A stretch of DNA of 64,000 nucleotides from Carpediemonas membranifera (GCA_019828565.1 JAHDYR010000038.1:62001-126000); one strand, 5' to 3'; numbered from the stretch's first letter, positions 1-9,491 are shown. Notes: generated from the letters alone by a model not told the origin. A program made the numbers and translations.

Positions 1-177
1 ATGTCCATCGAAAAACGGCCAAAAACAGCGCAGGTGCAGAATGAGCTGAAAATCGGCCAAGGGGTAGCTCTTGGGTCTTTATGGCTGATCGGAGGTATTT
101 ACATGACAGCTGGCAATATTTATTGAGATAAAACGTATTTCATTTTTCGAGAAAGTCTTCTGAGGACCAAATTGACA

Positions 178-2355
178 ATGGTTAACGAAGACATCATCTC
201 TCTCGGCAAACTGAAGGAGACAATGCTTGCTCCTGACGATTCTGGTATGTCACTTTCATTTTCACGGTCCAATTTACACAGATGATTCATTCCGTGCATA
301 CGACGCCCTTTCGTCCACAAAGAGCCGTATAACCTGGCTGCAAGATCACGGCATCGTCTCTGATGACCCTCTGTTCTTCGTTTGCGTCCGTCTGATCAGC
401 ATTCGTACGATCAACGTTGTTTTTCGGGTTCCCGTTGAAGCGCACTTTAAGCCAGCACGTTCACGACTATGGAGTTGCCAAACTACGCGCGATATGTGAC
501 GCAACTAACCGCAACTACCTCTGCGAGGTCGACTTTGACTCTCCCGACACAATTGAGGCATTCCGACGGAAGTTTTGTGACCACTTCACCGCCAAATCTG
601 TTCATAAGGCTCTAGTCGGCGTCGACTCGCTCCCCTGTTGAGAAGCAGGTTGAGATTTACCGCGCATTCCACCTTGTGTTGCGCCACAAGGACTCGAAGA
701 AACTCGATTCTCGTGTTCCGGCAGGCCAATTTGGCCAGTTTATCGCCCACGCCCAGCTCAGCAAGAAGCTGTCCTTCGCTGGCTCAGAGAAGCTGGCCGA
801 GGAGTTGGCTAAGATCGGTTCGCTCGATCCGTCAGCTCCTCTGAAGAGGAAGATCGCTCGTCTTGAGAAGGAGCTCGCCTCATCGACTGCTGCTCTGATG
901 AAGGTCCAAGAGGAGTTAGTCCGGGCCCAGGATCGCTCAGCAGCAGCCACCAAGCCTTCTTCCGTCGTTGCTGCCCCTCAGCCGCTTCCGGTTGTCGACG
1001 CAGAGTCCACGACACACGATGAATTTTCCGACACTGACGAGTCCGAGTCCGATGGCCACTCTGAACCGGCCGCCATGCAGGGTGACGGCGTTCCTTTGCC
1101 ACAGTCTGATCAAGACGTCGACGTAGAGTCCGATGTGGACGACACAGACACCGTTGGTTCTCTCCTTCAGCAGCTAGACGACACCATTGCAGGCCTTGAT
1201 GATGTCCCTGAGTCTGTGCGCTTGTTGGAGCAGTACGAGCCCTTGATAAAACGGCTTGCTGAGGAGAGGGAGGCGAGGGAGGCGCTTGAACAGGCTAACA
1301 GAGAGTCTGAGGAGTCCCAGAAGAGACTTGAAGCTGAGTTAGGTCAGCAGAAGGCCGAGGATCAGGCGATCCATCAGTTTACTCAAGCAGAGTTGGCACG
1401 CGCGAGTGAGGCTGGGCTTGAAGCGCTCGCCGATGAACTCGAGGACAACTGGGCTGAGCTTGTCAGGCGCGCCGAGGAGGCAACAGTGGAGCTTGACCGC
1501 TACGTTCCTCTCGCTGCCTTGATGGTACTGTTCCAGAGGAACAATGTGACTGGAGCCTTATGGACTCGGATCAATAGCACCATGATGAGGTACGGGGGCC
1601 AGAAGTTCATAACGGTCCCACCCCTCGACCTCGGTCTGTCGCCAGAGATGAAGGCTATCATCAAACAGCACTCTCCGACGCCTGCCAATGTTCCCCCTAT
1701 GCAGATATACTTACGGAGCGACGTTGATAGGCAGAAGTACATCGACGTGGAGTACGACAAGGTAGGCGAGCGAGTTCTCAAAGATCGTAAGAGTTGGCGG
1801 AAGATTGCAGTCAACCCGGATGGATTGTGCATCGGCTACTGCCTGCAGAAGGTTGAGAATGGCGAGTTCGACAAGAAGTTTGCGGCAGAGGAAGTGGCAG
1901 CAGTGAGGGAGGAGGTGCGCGCCTGGGGATTCTCCGATGCTGGCGAGAGGCTGAGGCTTGAGACGTCTAACGTGTTCGTGCCCACCCTGATGTTCGACGA
2001 TGCCACTGATTGGTACAGCAACTTTGGTGTCATGGCCTGGTCAGCTCTGAAGAGCAAGACTGTAGTCGTTATCTGGGTCAAGATGTTGACGTACCATGAC
2101 AAGTATATTGTGCGGATGCATTTGACGGAAGTTTATGAGTCCGGCATGGTCCGGCGTGGATCTGATGAAGATGTGGCTGCGGCGCAAGCTATTGTGGTCG
2201 TCAAGGATGAGCATGCGACGCTATTTGTCCGCAAACGTTCAAAGGGTGGTAAGAGAAAGGCTCATACGACTTATATCAAGCGCAAGGCAGTCGATAAGGA
2301 TCGCGAAAAGAGAGTTGTTGATGCCGAGGACGTTAAGCGTGGAGTTCCCGAGTAA
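178..2355 (+). CDS. Unrecognised coiled-coil protein with possible OTU-like cysteine-protease C-terminus; one intron, two frame breaks
   Basis: Translation starts at ATG 178. The first 22 codons join codon-perfectly to the downstream frame once the 37-nt intron 245-281 is removed. The frame then shifts by one base near 418, close to a T5 run, and again near 630, in a C4 run. From about 630 it is open for some 570 codons. That part has acidic low-complexity and coiled-coil stretches (heptad-like E/L/A-rich, about 1200-1500). Its C-terminal third has PDGLC near 1814-1830, a hydrophobic strand after a Trp near 2038, and a strand ending in DEHATLF near 2205. D-G-x-C ... W ... H is the order of OTU-family peptidase motifs, but no closer match is visible, so the function is a guess. 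The break near 418 could instead be a second 37-nt intron (GT...CAG, phase 0). The gene converges on the SET gene, with 25 bp between stops. Confidence 0.6.
245..281 (+). other. Spliceosomal intron, 37 nt
   Basis: It runs from GTATGT to TTTACACAG. Removal joins codon phase 1 (G|AT) and opens the frame across an otherwise in-frame stop. The 3' end matches the other short introns in the window. Confidence 0.75.
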
Positions 2356-2380
2356 AAAAGAGATGTTTTGACATTTTAAT

Positions 2381-3189
2381 TCATTTCTTCCGCTTCTTGA
2401 GTGCCGGATACTGCTCCAGGAACCTTGTGAGATAGTTCGGATGAGAAATGGGCAGACTCGGGAACCTAGCAATGGTTAAGACCTCACCCGCATCAAAGAA
2501 GATCTCGCCGTAACTGATACGAAGAAACTCTTCGGCCTGAATGACGTTCGTCGACTCAACCGCAAGGACTGGAAGGTCCTTGAGCAAACGGTTGGTGAAC
2601 TGGCAGTTGGTGTCACTCTCACTGTGGTTGATGAGGTGTACACCAATGCCTTCACCTTCGCCGGCGTCGACGTGAAGGTTGCTAGCGTCGAATGAAATGC
2701 TGTGTAAATGCATAATGAACAATGAACAAACACCATGTTGCTGTTATTCGCGTGGTAGTCCTCGTCGGACACAATCCTACCGGCGTAAATGCCGAGGAGC
2801 TTTCCGGGCTCAATTGCGGCAGTTGCAATGAGGCCTCTACCCACGTCCGTGTGGTCGGGAGCCAGACAAGGCTGCACCTCAACGGCAATGGAGGGGTGGG
2901 TCAGCCGGGTGGATAACCAACTCGGGGGTTCGAGGGGAGGAAGGTCCTTCTCGGCCTCCTTAAGCTCCCTGATCGACTCCTCGGGAGTGTTTGGGTAGAT
3001 CGCGGCGACCAGATCCGGATGCAGTGCCTGAGTATGCACAACGGATTCAATGATGGAATCTTCGCTTGAGGAATCCTCCTGAGAATCATTTGAAGGCGCA
3101 GACGGCGGCGTCTTGCCCGCAGTGGACGTAATGGGTATTCTGATACCCCCAGGCTGCGGCTTTGGTGGGAGCGCCTTTCTTCTCGCCAT
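2381..3189 (-). CDS. SET-domain protein (putative lysine methyltransferase), two exons
   Basis: Exons are 3189-2732 and 2699-2381. Their summed length (777 nt) is a multiple of three and gives 258 aa starting MARRK. An acidic/Ser-rich N-terminus precedes a SET domain. GRGLIATAAIEPGKLLGIYAG is the usual N-terminal SET strand pair. After the intron, GVHLINHSESDTNCQF supplies the N-H-S motif that binds S-adenosylmethionine, with spaced Asn-Cys. The C-terminal segment (LRISYGEIFFDAGEV) is a weak version of the E-L-x-x-D-Y element. There is no obvious pre-SET or post-SET cysteine cluster, so the substrate is unknown. The longer ORF upstream of ATG 3189 starts with GTG and was not used. A second, more degenerate SET gene lies at 8087-8803. 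Confidence 0.75.
2700..2731 (-). other. Spliceosomal intron, 32 nt, in the SET gene
   Basis: On the minus strand it reads GTTTGT...TTTACACAG. Splicing in phase 2 fuses two SET half-domains that lie in different frames and restores a continuous 258-aa protein. This is the best-supported intron in the window. Confidence 0.85.
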
Positions 3190-3373
3190 CTGATTTTTTT
3201 TGCAAACGGACACGCGGTATTTCTCGGGATTGATGGGGCCTTCTCACACCGTAAAGGACACACATACAATATCTTATCTGTAACACCAGAATGCTTGCTT
3301 ATTGTGGTCCATATCCTTCCCTATAGCTGGTTCGGCCAACTACCAGTGTTGGAAAAAAAGTGGTAGTTGCCAA

Positions 3374-4399
3374 ATGGAGAGGAAATTTGGCAAATTCGGT
3401 ACCAGACGCATCAGCGACCATCCTCTCACGTATGAATGCGTCTGTGGAATCACTAGGCCGCGTTCTGACCTTCGCAACCAGGGCCTGAAGGAATATGACG
3501 GAATCAGGTACACGCATGACTGCCCCTTCACCCTGAGCAAGCTTGTGAACCGCCGCATCGTTATCCTGCTCGAGCCAGTCCATGGCTTCGAAGCACCTAC
3601 TTGTGCGAACCCGGTCTTCACTGTCACCGGGCTTGCTGGCTCCGAGGGGTACCACAAGCGCATGAAGGCCATCCTCGATCTCGTCAGCGACGAGTGGCTC
3701 ACCACGGTTGCCGTCAGTTTCGTCTCGACGACCCACCTCGGCTCCATACTGCAACAGTTGGCTGCAGAATTCGCCAATTTCGAGACATTCTGGGTTGTTT
3801 CTGGCCACAGCGAGACCACAACGTCGAGAATGATCGTTAATGCGAGCGCTAACGAGTTCCTGTACCTTCACGATATCGTACAGATGATCCTCTTCGCTTT
3901 CCGTGAGCCATCCCTCGTCACCACCAGCCGGGTTCGGCTCATCTACTTCGCCACCTGTACCGGAGCGGACAATAGCGAGTTCTCTCTGCTTAAGCAGTCC
4001 ATTTCGACCCAGGCATACGAGCATACGTGCATCATTCTCACTCCGGAGAAAATGCTTGCCAACGAACTCGTCCTGCAGGACTGCTTTTGGCTCTACCGCA
4101 CTACATGCATGGACAACCCGCTCCACTTCGTCTCGCGTTACTTCTCCGGCTATGGGCTCGCACCTGGCACAGCAGGGAGACGGGTTATCGCGAATGGATC
4201 AATGTCCATAACCCCGGGCGCGATTGAGATCCTCACAGCCACTCAGTTCCGCACGCCAATCCCTCTTCCCGAGATGGTCGACCTTGTTTCTGAGGTACTT
4301 GCATATAGACCACTGCAGAGATCTCCGGCGGATGTTATGGCCTCGCGCTACATTACTGAGATGACAGTTGCGCACAGAGCGGCACTGGAAGACACTTAA
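3374..4399 (+). CDS. Unrecognised 341-aa protein with a caspase-like His/Cys pattern
   Basis: An uninterrupted ORF from the first ATG (upstream codons reach only a TTG). It contains C-x-C ... C spacing near residues 33-57 (ECVCG, then THDCPF). A hydrophobic strand ends in WVVSGHSET (His145). About 50 residues later a second strand ends in IYFATCTGAD (Cys195). A strand-His / strand-Cys pair with this spacing is the layout of clan CD peptidases (caspase, metacaspase, CHAT). Small residues around the histidine (SGH) and the Cys after an aromatic strand agree with that fold, but there is no full family signature. It is divergent from no close partner, and 23 bp separate its stop from the converging PHD gene. 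No transmembrane segment is seen. Confidence 0.7.
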   Translation: MERKFGKFGTRRISDHPLTYECVCGITRPRSDLRNQGLKEYDGIRYTHDCPFTLSKLVNRRIVILLEPVHGFEAPTCANPVFTVTGLAGSEGYHKRMKAILDLVSDEWLTTVAVSFVSTTHLGSILQQLAAEFANFETFWVVSGHSETTTSRMIVNASANEFLYLHDIVQMILFAFREPSLVTTSRVRLIYFATCTGADNSEFSLLKQSISTQAYEHTCIILTPEKMLANELVLQDCFWLYRTTCMDNPLHFVSRYFSGYGLAPGTAGRRVIANGSMSITPGAIEILTATQFRTPIPLPEMVDLVSEVLAYRPLQRSPADVMASRYITEMTVAHRAALEDT

Positions 4400-4422
4400 A
4401 GTTCAAAATCTCCCTATTTAAC

Positions 4423-5643
4423 TTACTCAATTGGCTTCATATCCGCCACCTTCTGGTAGACAGTCATACACTGGTCGCAGAACCTGACACGATAGTCCTG
4501 GCCGTCGAGATGGAACTCAGCATAGCTGAAGTGTTTCTCTTCGCAGAACCAGTTTAGGCACGCCCGGCAGACGCCAGTGTCCTTTGTCGACTTGTCTCCG
4601 TCCTTGATACACGCGTGACATCTGTTAGACCTTCCTGCCAGACTGCAAGCTGCGCAAACCTTTCTGTTCTTACCATCAATCCTCTTCTCTCTGACACACT
4701 GAAGATGCATGAACTGATGGCAGAGATAGCACGTTTCATACTCGTTTCTTTTCATGTTTGGGTTGAAGTACCATTCAGGTGAGGCACAAACAGCGCATGC
4801 GAACAGTAACTTACGCTGATATAGCTTCAGAAACGTCGCTTGCTTGAGGGCGGGGACCTTATCGTTCATTTCAACGGCCTTGGGTGACTGCTTGAGGAGA
4901 TCAGTGACAGTTGTGGAGAGTGAAGCCGTCACCATCGCGGCAACCTCCTTCAAGTCAGCCTCTTCGAGCCTCGATCGCTTCTGAGCAGGCTCATGCATCT
5001 GCGCATCAAAATTAAGCTTCTTGACGGGGGAATCAGGCTTGATGGTAGCCAAGTCAGCTCTTTTTCTGAGCTTTGGTACCAATGTTGTCACTGGAGTCTT
5101 TGTGGGTGTCTCTGCGGGTGTTTCTGCTGGGGTACGTGGCTCAGGCTGGAGCTTGCGATGCTTGATCCTGATTACAACGGCTGGAGGCCATTGAATGCCG
5201 GTGCAAGTGATCAGACTGGAGACATCGTGGAGTCCAAGTCCCCGAAACAGCACAGACATCCTGTTTCTAAACTCCTGCAAGTGTTCAGCTGCATTTGCTC
5301 TGTCTCTGACAACCAGGTAGGGTATCTTTGTGCCAATGAGCTCTGTGCCACCCTTTCTACTTGCCACAAATGCCTGAATGGGCTCAGTAGTCGTGCGCCT
5401 GACGGAGTTTGCAATAGCAATCTTGCGAAAGCCGTTGCAGAGGCCCGATATCACATCCTGCATGCCAAGGAGAGCGCGATGAACGTCAGAGGTCGTCAGA
5501 CCGATAGTTGGGATGTCCGCGACGTCGAAAAAGCATTCCAGGAAGCTAGTCACGAACAGCCGGCGGTACTCTGTTCTCTTATCCGATCCGCAAGACGTGC
5601 CCTGCGAAATCTCAGCTTTCTTCGCAGTTTCACTGGTCGTCAT
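4423..5643 (-). CDS. PHD-finger protein with a second cysteine-rich module
   Basis: 406 aa from ATG 5643. Residues 1-180 are an unrecognised mixed domain. A Pro/Thr-rich linker with PAETPAETPTKTP-type repeats follows (about 175-195), then a Lys-rich segment. The C-terminus holds a textbook C4HC3 PHD finger: C283-x2-C286-x18-C305-x2-C308-x4-H313-x2-C316-x13-C330-x2-C333. It is followed at once by C342-x2-C345-x13-C359-x2-C362 and C389-x2-C392, a second zinc module in the manner of extended PHD/ADD domains. Such fingers usually read histone H3 tails, so a chromatin role is likely by family, while the N-terminal function is unknown. It diverges from the small ORF at 5678 with 34 bp between start codons, suggesting a shared promoter. 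Confidence 0.7.
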   Translation of the reverse strand: MTTSETAKKAEISQGTSCGSDKRTEYRRLFVTSFLECFFDVADIPTIGLTTSDVHRALLGMQDVISGLCNGFRKIAIANSVRRTTTEPIQAFVASRKGGTELIGTKIPYLVVRDRANAAEHLQEFRNRMSVLFRGLGLHDVSSLITCTGIQWPPAVVIRIKHRKLQPEPRTPAETPAETPTKTPVTTLVPKLRKRADLATIKPDSPVKKLNFDAQMHEPAQKRSRLEEADLKEVAAMVTASLSTTVTDLLKQSPKAVEMNDKVPALKQATFLKLYQRKLLFACAVCASPEWYFNPNMKRNEYETCYLCHQFMHLQCVREKRIDGKNRKVCAACSLAGRSNRCHACIKDGDKSTKDTGVCRACLNWFCEEKHFSYAEFHLDGQDYRVRFCDQCMTVYQKVADMKPIE

Positions 5644-5677
5644 ATTCTCATCTTAAACTGCGCAGGTGTTGACGACA

Positions 5678-5893
5678 ATGTTCCGGTTATCCACGAACGA
5701 AAGGCTTAATCATATGACCAGTTGCCTCCATGAAGTCGGCAAGATACAAGATTCTGTTCGAGAAATACGAAATCACATCACTGGGCTGAATTGCGAGGGT
5801 TTGGTGAATGAGAGGCTGAATGACACACAACACGTTCTGGAAGAGATAGGAGATATGTTTATAGATGTAATACAGCAACTTAAAGACCACTAA
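5678..5893 (+). CDS. Small helical protein (71 aa), hypothetical
   Basis: A short ORF from ATG 5678 with a continuous amphipathic helix pattern (LHEVGKIQDSVREIRNHI, LEEIGDMFIDVIQQLKD). It lies head-to-head with the PHD gene. Its composition is protein-like rather than shadow-like, and no real gene lies opposite beyond 5643. No family was recognised, and it may be a chance ORF. Confidence 0.35.
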   Translation: MFRLSTNERLNHMTSCLHEVGKIQDSVREIRNHITGLNCEGLVNERLNDTQHVLEEIGDMFIDVIQQLKDH

Positions 5894-6578
5894 CACGTTA
5901 TTATCACTTTGAATAAGCAATGAATGGTTATGCAACATCAGCACCTACCTACGAATCACAAGAATGCCCCTAGCACGTCGTATGCAAGCAAAAATGAGAC
6001 TTACCCGTACCTTCCGCACGTTTCTCTACGTTTCACCAACGTTGGTGAAACGTGTGAAATAGTGAAAAAGATACGGGTGAATCTCATTTTTTCTTGCAGT
6101 TTCTTGTGCAAAAGGGTGTTTATCCTCCGTATATCCCCGGATTAACTGGCCATTCTAACAGTATGATTACAGAGCCATTGACACTCGCGGATGACGAGGC
6201 TCGTGATGATGTCAGTATCCGCGAGGAGGTGAGTGATGAGGAGGATGACCAAGAGTGATAAGTGGAATAAAATGAACGAATGACTGATGCGGCACATTCT
6301 GTTTACGCTATACGACGATTTTAGAGAGCGCCAGAGAGGTGCTGCAGGGAGAGAGCTTGTGCTTGCGTATCCTGAGGGATGCGGGATGGGAGGGGCCGAC
6401 GTAATTGGCCAATCCACGTTTGTGGATCACCTGGTGTCGTCCATACCGGGCGTCTCTCCGCCACAGGCTGTGTTGCTGCGCATGGAAAGCAGTGTTAACT
6501 GTGTTCTATTGCACGATAGCACGGGGTTATTGACTGATGCGGCACCTACCTTAAATTGCTCGTCATCCACAGTTGTGG
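5894..6578. other. Intergenic region between the small ORF and the HEPN-motif gene
   Basis: It holds the 5983-6098 hairpin, two direct copies of TGACTGATGCGGCAC (6281-6295 and 6531-6545), and two 6-bp-stem/4-nt-loop hairpins ATCCAC-N4-GTGGAT (6412-6427 and 6565-6580). The second hairpin overlaps the next start codon. An ATG-initiated frame 6287-6598 (103 aa) spans most of it, but its composition is unconvincing and I do not call it a gene. Confidence 0.6.
5983..6098. repeat. 116-nt imperfect inverted repeat (long hairpin) with a perfect 26-bp palindromic centre
   Basis: The centre 6028-6053 is a perfect palindrome. The arms continue outward with scattered mismatches to TGCAAG at 5983 and CTTGCA at 6098, with a one-base bulge beside an A-run/T-run. 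There is no loop, and no ORF covers it. It could be a miniature transposon, a cruciform-forming site or a precursor of small RNA. Confidence 0.8.
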
Positions 6579-7652
6579 ATGGACCGATATCGCGCTAAGC
6601 ATCGCCAAGCACCTCTCAAAGGGCAATCATCCGCTCGACAAGATCATCACCTGTTCATTTCACCATGGAACGATGAGCAGCTCCGCATCCTTGGCGATAA
6701 TGCGCGAGTTCTTCAGCTGCTCGCCATGATGGTCCCTTGGATGCGGAGGATCCTGGCCTCGCCTGACTTTAACCCCGGGTGCAAGCCTACTAGCACCGAG
6801 AAGGACCTCCTCGGCAAAGAGCTCGAACAGGACGTGGATTCATCAAGAATCCTTCGTGAGATGTCCAATCGAGCGGCGTACAACAAAGCCCATGCCAAGA
6901 TCATTCGTGATCTCGTTGAGTACCGGAACCGCGCAGCTCACAATGAGCTTGAGCCCGACACCCTGCCCAAGGTCCTGGAGCTGGTCGAGAGCTTGGCCCA
7001 GGCCTTCTCGGTTCCATTGCACGATAACGTCAGGGCGTTCATCGCGCTGCTTAAGTCGCCAGTGTCGCTCGTTGCGACAAGTGAACATCATGCTCTGACG
7101 AAGAAGGTCAGCATTCTTGAGGATGAGATTGAGAGGCTGCGTAGCGGCGGCCGTAAGACCATGCTCAGGCTGCCAGGTGTCAGGTCTCAGCCGGAGCCCA
7201 CCACTTTGGAGCAGGCAACGATGACGACTACGGACTTCGGAGACCAGAACGCTGTGGACAAGGAGATGATGACGGAGCCCATCAGTTTGGACGAGGAGAT
7301 GATGACGGACCAGGATGAGCCGAGGCCCAGGCCCGAAGACACGGGCAAGACGCGCGGTACGCTCATGTCCCGCACACTGACTGCTAGCCAGGTGGACCAG
7401 CTAGCTATGGCCAGAACGCATGACCCCCCGCTTGTCCTGTCAGGACGTTGCATCGTGTGCGGGGGCTCATGCGAGACCTCAGAGTGGGCTTGCCGTCGTA
7501 CCTCAACGACGACACCCAAAGATCCTTGCCGAACGTTGATTCGGAAGGTTAGGACTGGGAATACTCGCGACGTCTCTGTCTACCTCACAGATGAGGCATT
7601 TGAGTGGGTCAAACGTCGCGATCAGACAGGCAAGAGAGCGAGACAGGAATAA
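6579..7652 (+). CDS. HEPN-motif protein with C-terminal cysteine cluster (putative ribonuclease)
   Basis: 357 aa from ATG 6579 (upstream frame only TTG/TGG). The N-terminal half is helical and contains VEYRNRAAHNE, i.e. R116-N117-x3-H121. This is the R-(N/D/H)-x3-5-H signature of HEPN ribonuclease domains, within an alpha-helical context (IIRDLVEYRN...VLELVESL) typical of that fold. A coiled-coil segment follows (HHALTKKVSILEDEIERL), then an acidic Met-rich linker and a cysteine-rich stretch RCIVCGGSCETSEWAC near 310-325. The tail is basic. HEPN proteins are commonly RNA-cleaving effectors in defence or RNA processing; that role here is inference. The start codon is embedded in the ATCCAC/GTGGAT hairpin, and the stop is followed 48 nt later by repeat copy A, which carries the same hairpin. 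Confidence 0.65.
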   Translation: MDRYRAKHRQAPLKGQSSARQDHHLFISPWNDEQLRILGDNARVLQLLAMMVPWMRRILASPDFNPGCKPTSTEKDLLGKELEQDVDSSRILREMSNRAAYNKAHAKIIRDLVEYRNRAAHNELEPDTLPKVLELVESLAQAFSVPLHDNVRAFIALLKSPVSLVATSEHHALTKKVSILEDEIERLRSGGRKTMLRLPGVRSQPEPTTLEQATMTTTDFGDQNAVDKEMMTEPISLDEEMMTDQDEPRPRPEDTGKTRGTLMSRTLTASQVDQLAMARTHDPPLVLSGRCIVCGGSCETSEWACRRTSTTTPKDPCRTLIRKVRTGNTRDVSVYLTDEAFEWVKRRDQTGKRARQE

Positions 7653-7673
7653 ATGAATGTATATGTGCATGTC

Positions 7674-8047
7674 TGGGCCTCAGCGCTGTCGTTCAGGCCA
7701 ATCCACGTTTGTGGATCCGTGCAGTTTATGGCTTATCGACCGGACATCTCCTGAACTGAGCGCCAGGGGGCGGAGGTGGCGTTGGCGTGGGGCGTGGAGG
7801 CGCTGGGGGCGGGGGTGGCGTTGATATTGGGCAATCACATAAAGTGCACGGTGCTTGGAATTTCATTCCAACCTCAAAATGGCGGGAAAGCATTATTGGA
7901 AGGAACTAGTGGCAGCTATGCGGTTCTTTATACTGCAAAAGCAACCAGCTGTCGTCAAAAAGCGCGCCATCTACCATCAATAACCAACATCTGCGTTGCA
8001 CTCCACTGTTCTCGGTCGTTAATGCACAAAATCAGTAAACAACATCA
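7674..8047. repeat. Hairpin-tail repeat, copy A (374 bp)
   Basis: Nearly identical to 9536-9909 and to the equivalent part of copy C. It contains a GGCCT...AGGCC stem, the ATCCAC-GTTT-GTGGAT hairpin (7701-7716), a G-rich tract, and TTGGAAT-TTC-ATTCCAA (7855-7871). It lies in the convergent gap between the HEPN-motif gene and the second SET gene. A short internal reading frame (start MAGKHYW, near 7879) is frame-disrupted in this copy by one extra A. Confidence 0.9.
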
Positions 8048-8086
8048 GAAAGGAACAAAAGATAGATACTATAGACGTCCGTTTAC

Positions 8087-8803
8087 CTATTCAGCCAGGC
8101 GCAGGTACTGACGCGCCGTCTCTCGGGCAGAAGATATACCATGGAGGGATGCGTTCTGGGCAAGGCGCTTGAACGACACAACGAACAGCGGAAGTCGCTC
8201 CCACTCTCCTTGGGCCCAGTAGTGATGGTCGTACTCGAGTGATAAATATTCGTAGGGGTGAATTGTTCGAACGCACACGAAGAAGAGAAGCGGGAGCAGT
8301 TTCGTCTCATCAGCAGCAACACGAACAAGAACGTGACCAATGTGGCACTGCACATTGGTCACGACCGGGTTGTCGTTGATGCGATGGACACCGATTGTTT
8401 CAGGGTTGGCGCTGACGCAAAACTGGGTTCCATCGATGAGGTAGTCGTAGTTACCATTTGACTGGCGCTCATGGATGACCTCACCAGCATAGACACCGAC
8501 CAGAGAACCGACGTCGATTCGGTGCGACGAGATGACCCCTTGGCCAACATCGGTGCCCATGAGGGACTTCTGTGGCTCAAGAAGGATCCCATCTGCGGTC
8601 TTAGCGATGCCGTTCTCAAGTAGTTCTTCGCCTGCATGCTCAGAGTCCGCCTTCTTGCCACCTGCACCGAGGAACTGCTCTCTATCCTCCTTAGAGAGCT
8701 TTTTCAGAGACATCAATTTCTCGTAATCATCTAAAGACATTGTAATGTTCTCCTCTTCCTCTGATCCATCTGTAGCAACATGCGGGATCATGATAGTGTG
8801 CAT
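8087..8803 (-). CDS. Divergent SET-domain protein
   Basis: 238 aa from ATG 8803 (the longer frame begins at a GTG). An acidic N-terminus with a helical segment is followed by a SET fold: GQGVISSHRIDVGSLVGVYAGEVI, then YDYLIDGTQFCVSAN, GVHRINDNPVVTNVQC and LSLEYDHHYW. The catalytic N-H-S motif seen in active SET enzymes is replaced by N-D-N, and the final Tyr motif is altered, so methyltransferase activity is doubtful. It is related in layout to the SET gene at 2381-3189 but far from identical, so this is not a recent duplication. It diverges from the gene at 8870 across 66 bp. Confidence 0.65.
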   Translation of the reverse strand: MHTIMIPHVATDGSEEEENITMSLDDYEKLMSLKKLSKEDREQFLGAGGKKADSEHAGEELLENGIAKTADGILLEPQKSLMGTDVGQGVISSHRIDVGSLVGVYAGEVIHERQSNGNYDYLIDGTQFCVSANPETIGVHRINDNPVVTNVQCHIGHVLVRVAADETKLLPLLFFVCVRTIHPYEYLSLEYDHHYWAQGEWERLPLFVVSFKRLAQNASLHGISSARETARQYLRLAE

Positions 8804-8869
8804 TCCTGTTGTCACTCACAATTGCGAAACTCGCTCTCTGTTCCATAACCTGCACATCGGATTTGAACG

Positions 8870-9472
8870 ATGACGACAGACAGCCAACAGTGGATCGCAT
8901 TTGAGCATCTTGCGGCTCTATACACCACTATAAAGCGTGGTAAGATAGAGACCGCAAGTCAATGCATCAACATGATCGAGGATTCCTGTGTGGAACGATT
9001 TGTGATGTTCTGGCTAACTACAGAGAACGCGGCGACGATTTACAACGAGAAAACGGCTGCTCTGCAGGAGAGCTATGGAGACGGAGTTGTGCGGTGCTCG
9101 GGTACGGACAGCATCACGAGAACAATATCATCTTCCTCTCGTGGTGTCGAGCATGTATCGAGCATTGAGCGAGCATCAAGCGTCATGCAGCGTCACTTGG
9201 AGTTCCTGCATTGGGGCAAGATCGCCCTTTCCTGTAGCGGCAGGACGCTAGCTGACTTTGCGACTCAGCACTTCCCCTTCCGTGTCTCTGATATTGAACG
9301 CAAGATTGTCTTCGTGATGGTCACCGTTCCCAATGAGTTCATGGTTTGGTATAAGGCGCTTGTTGACGAGAAGATCGATGAAGAAGAGTTTACCTACTAC
9401 ATCATTTATCGTCTTAACTCCAGCGCGAAGGATCACATGGTTGTTAATGCCCTAACCTTCAAATATGAATGA
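8870..9472 (+). CDS. Hypothetical 200-aa protein
   Basis: A complete ORF from ATG 8870. The composition is globular: helical N-terminus (FEHLAALYTTIKRG), a Ser-rich linker, then alternating hydrophobic/charged helices. There are no cysteines in zinc-binding spacing, no signal peptide and no recognised family. It is followed 20 nt after its stop by the start of repeat copy B, the same arrangement as the HEPN-motif gene and the broken gene at 9963-11313. This suggests the three belong to one set of gene-plus-tail units. Confidence 0.55.
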   Translation: MTTDSQQWIAFEHLAALYTTIKRGKIETASQCINMIEDSCVERFVMFWLTTENAATIYNEKTAALQESYGDGVVRCSGTDSITRTISSSSRGVEHVSSIERASSVMQRHLEFLHWGKIALSCSGRTLADFATQHFPFRVSDIERKIVFVMVTVPNEFMVWYKALVDEKIDEEEFTYYIIYRLNSSAKDHMVVNALTFKYE

Positions 9473-9491
9473 TCAGAGAGAGTGATGTGGT

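Noticed and set aside
7701-7716. Histone-mRNA-like 3' stem-loop
   Set aside because: The 6-bp stem and 4-nt loop and the position after a stop codon are similar, but the sequence lacks the conserved GG...CC base pairs and flanks, and the genes are not histones.
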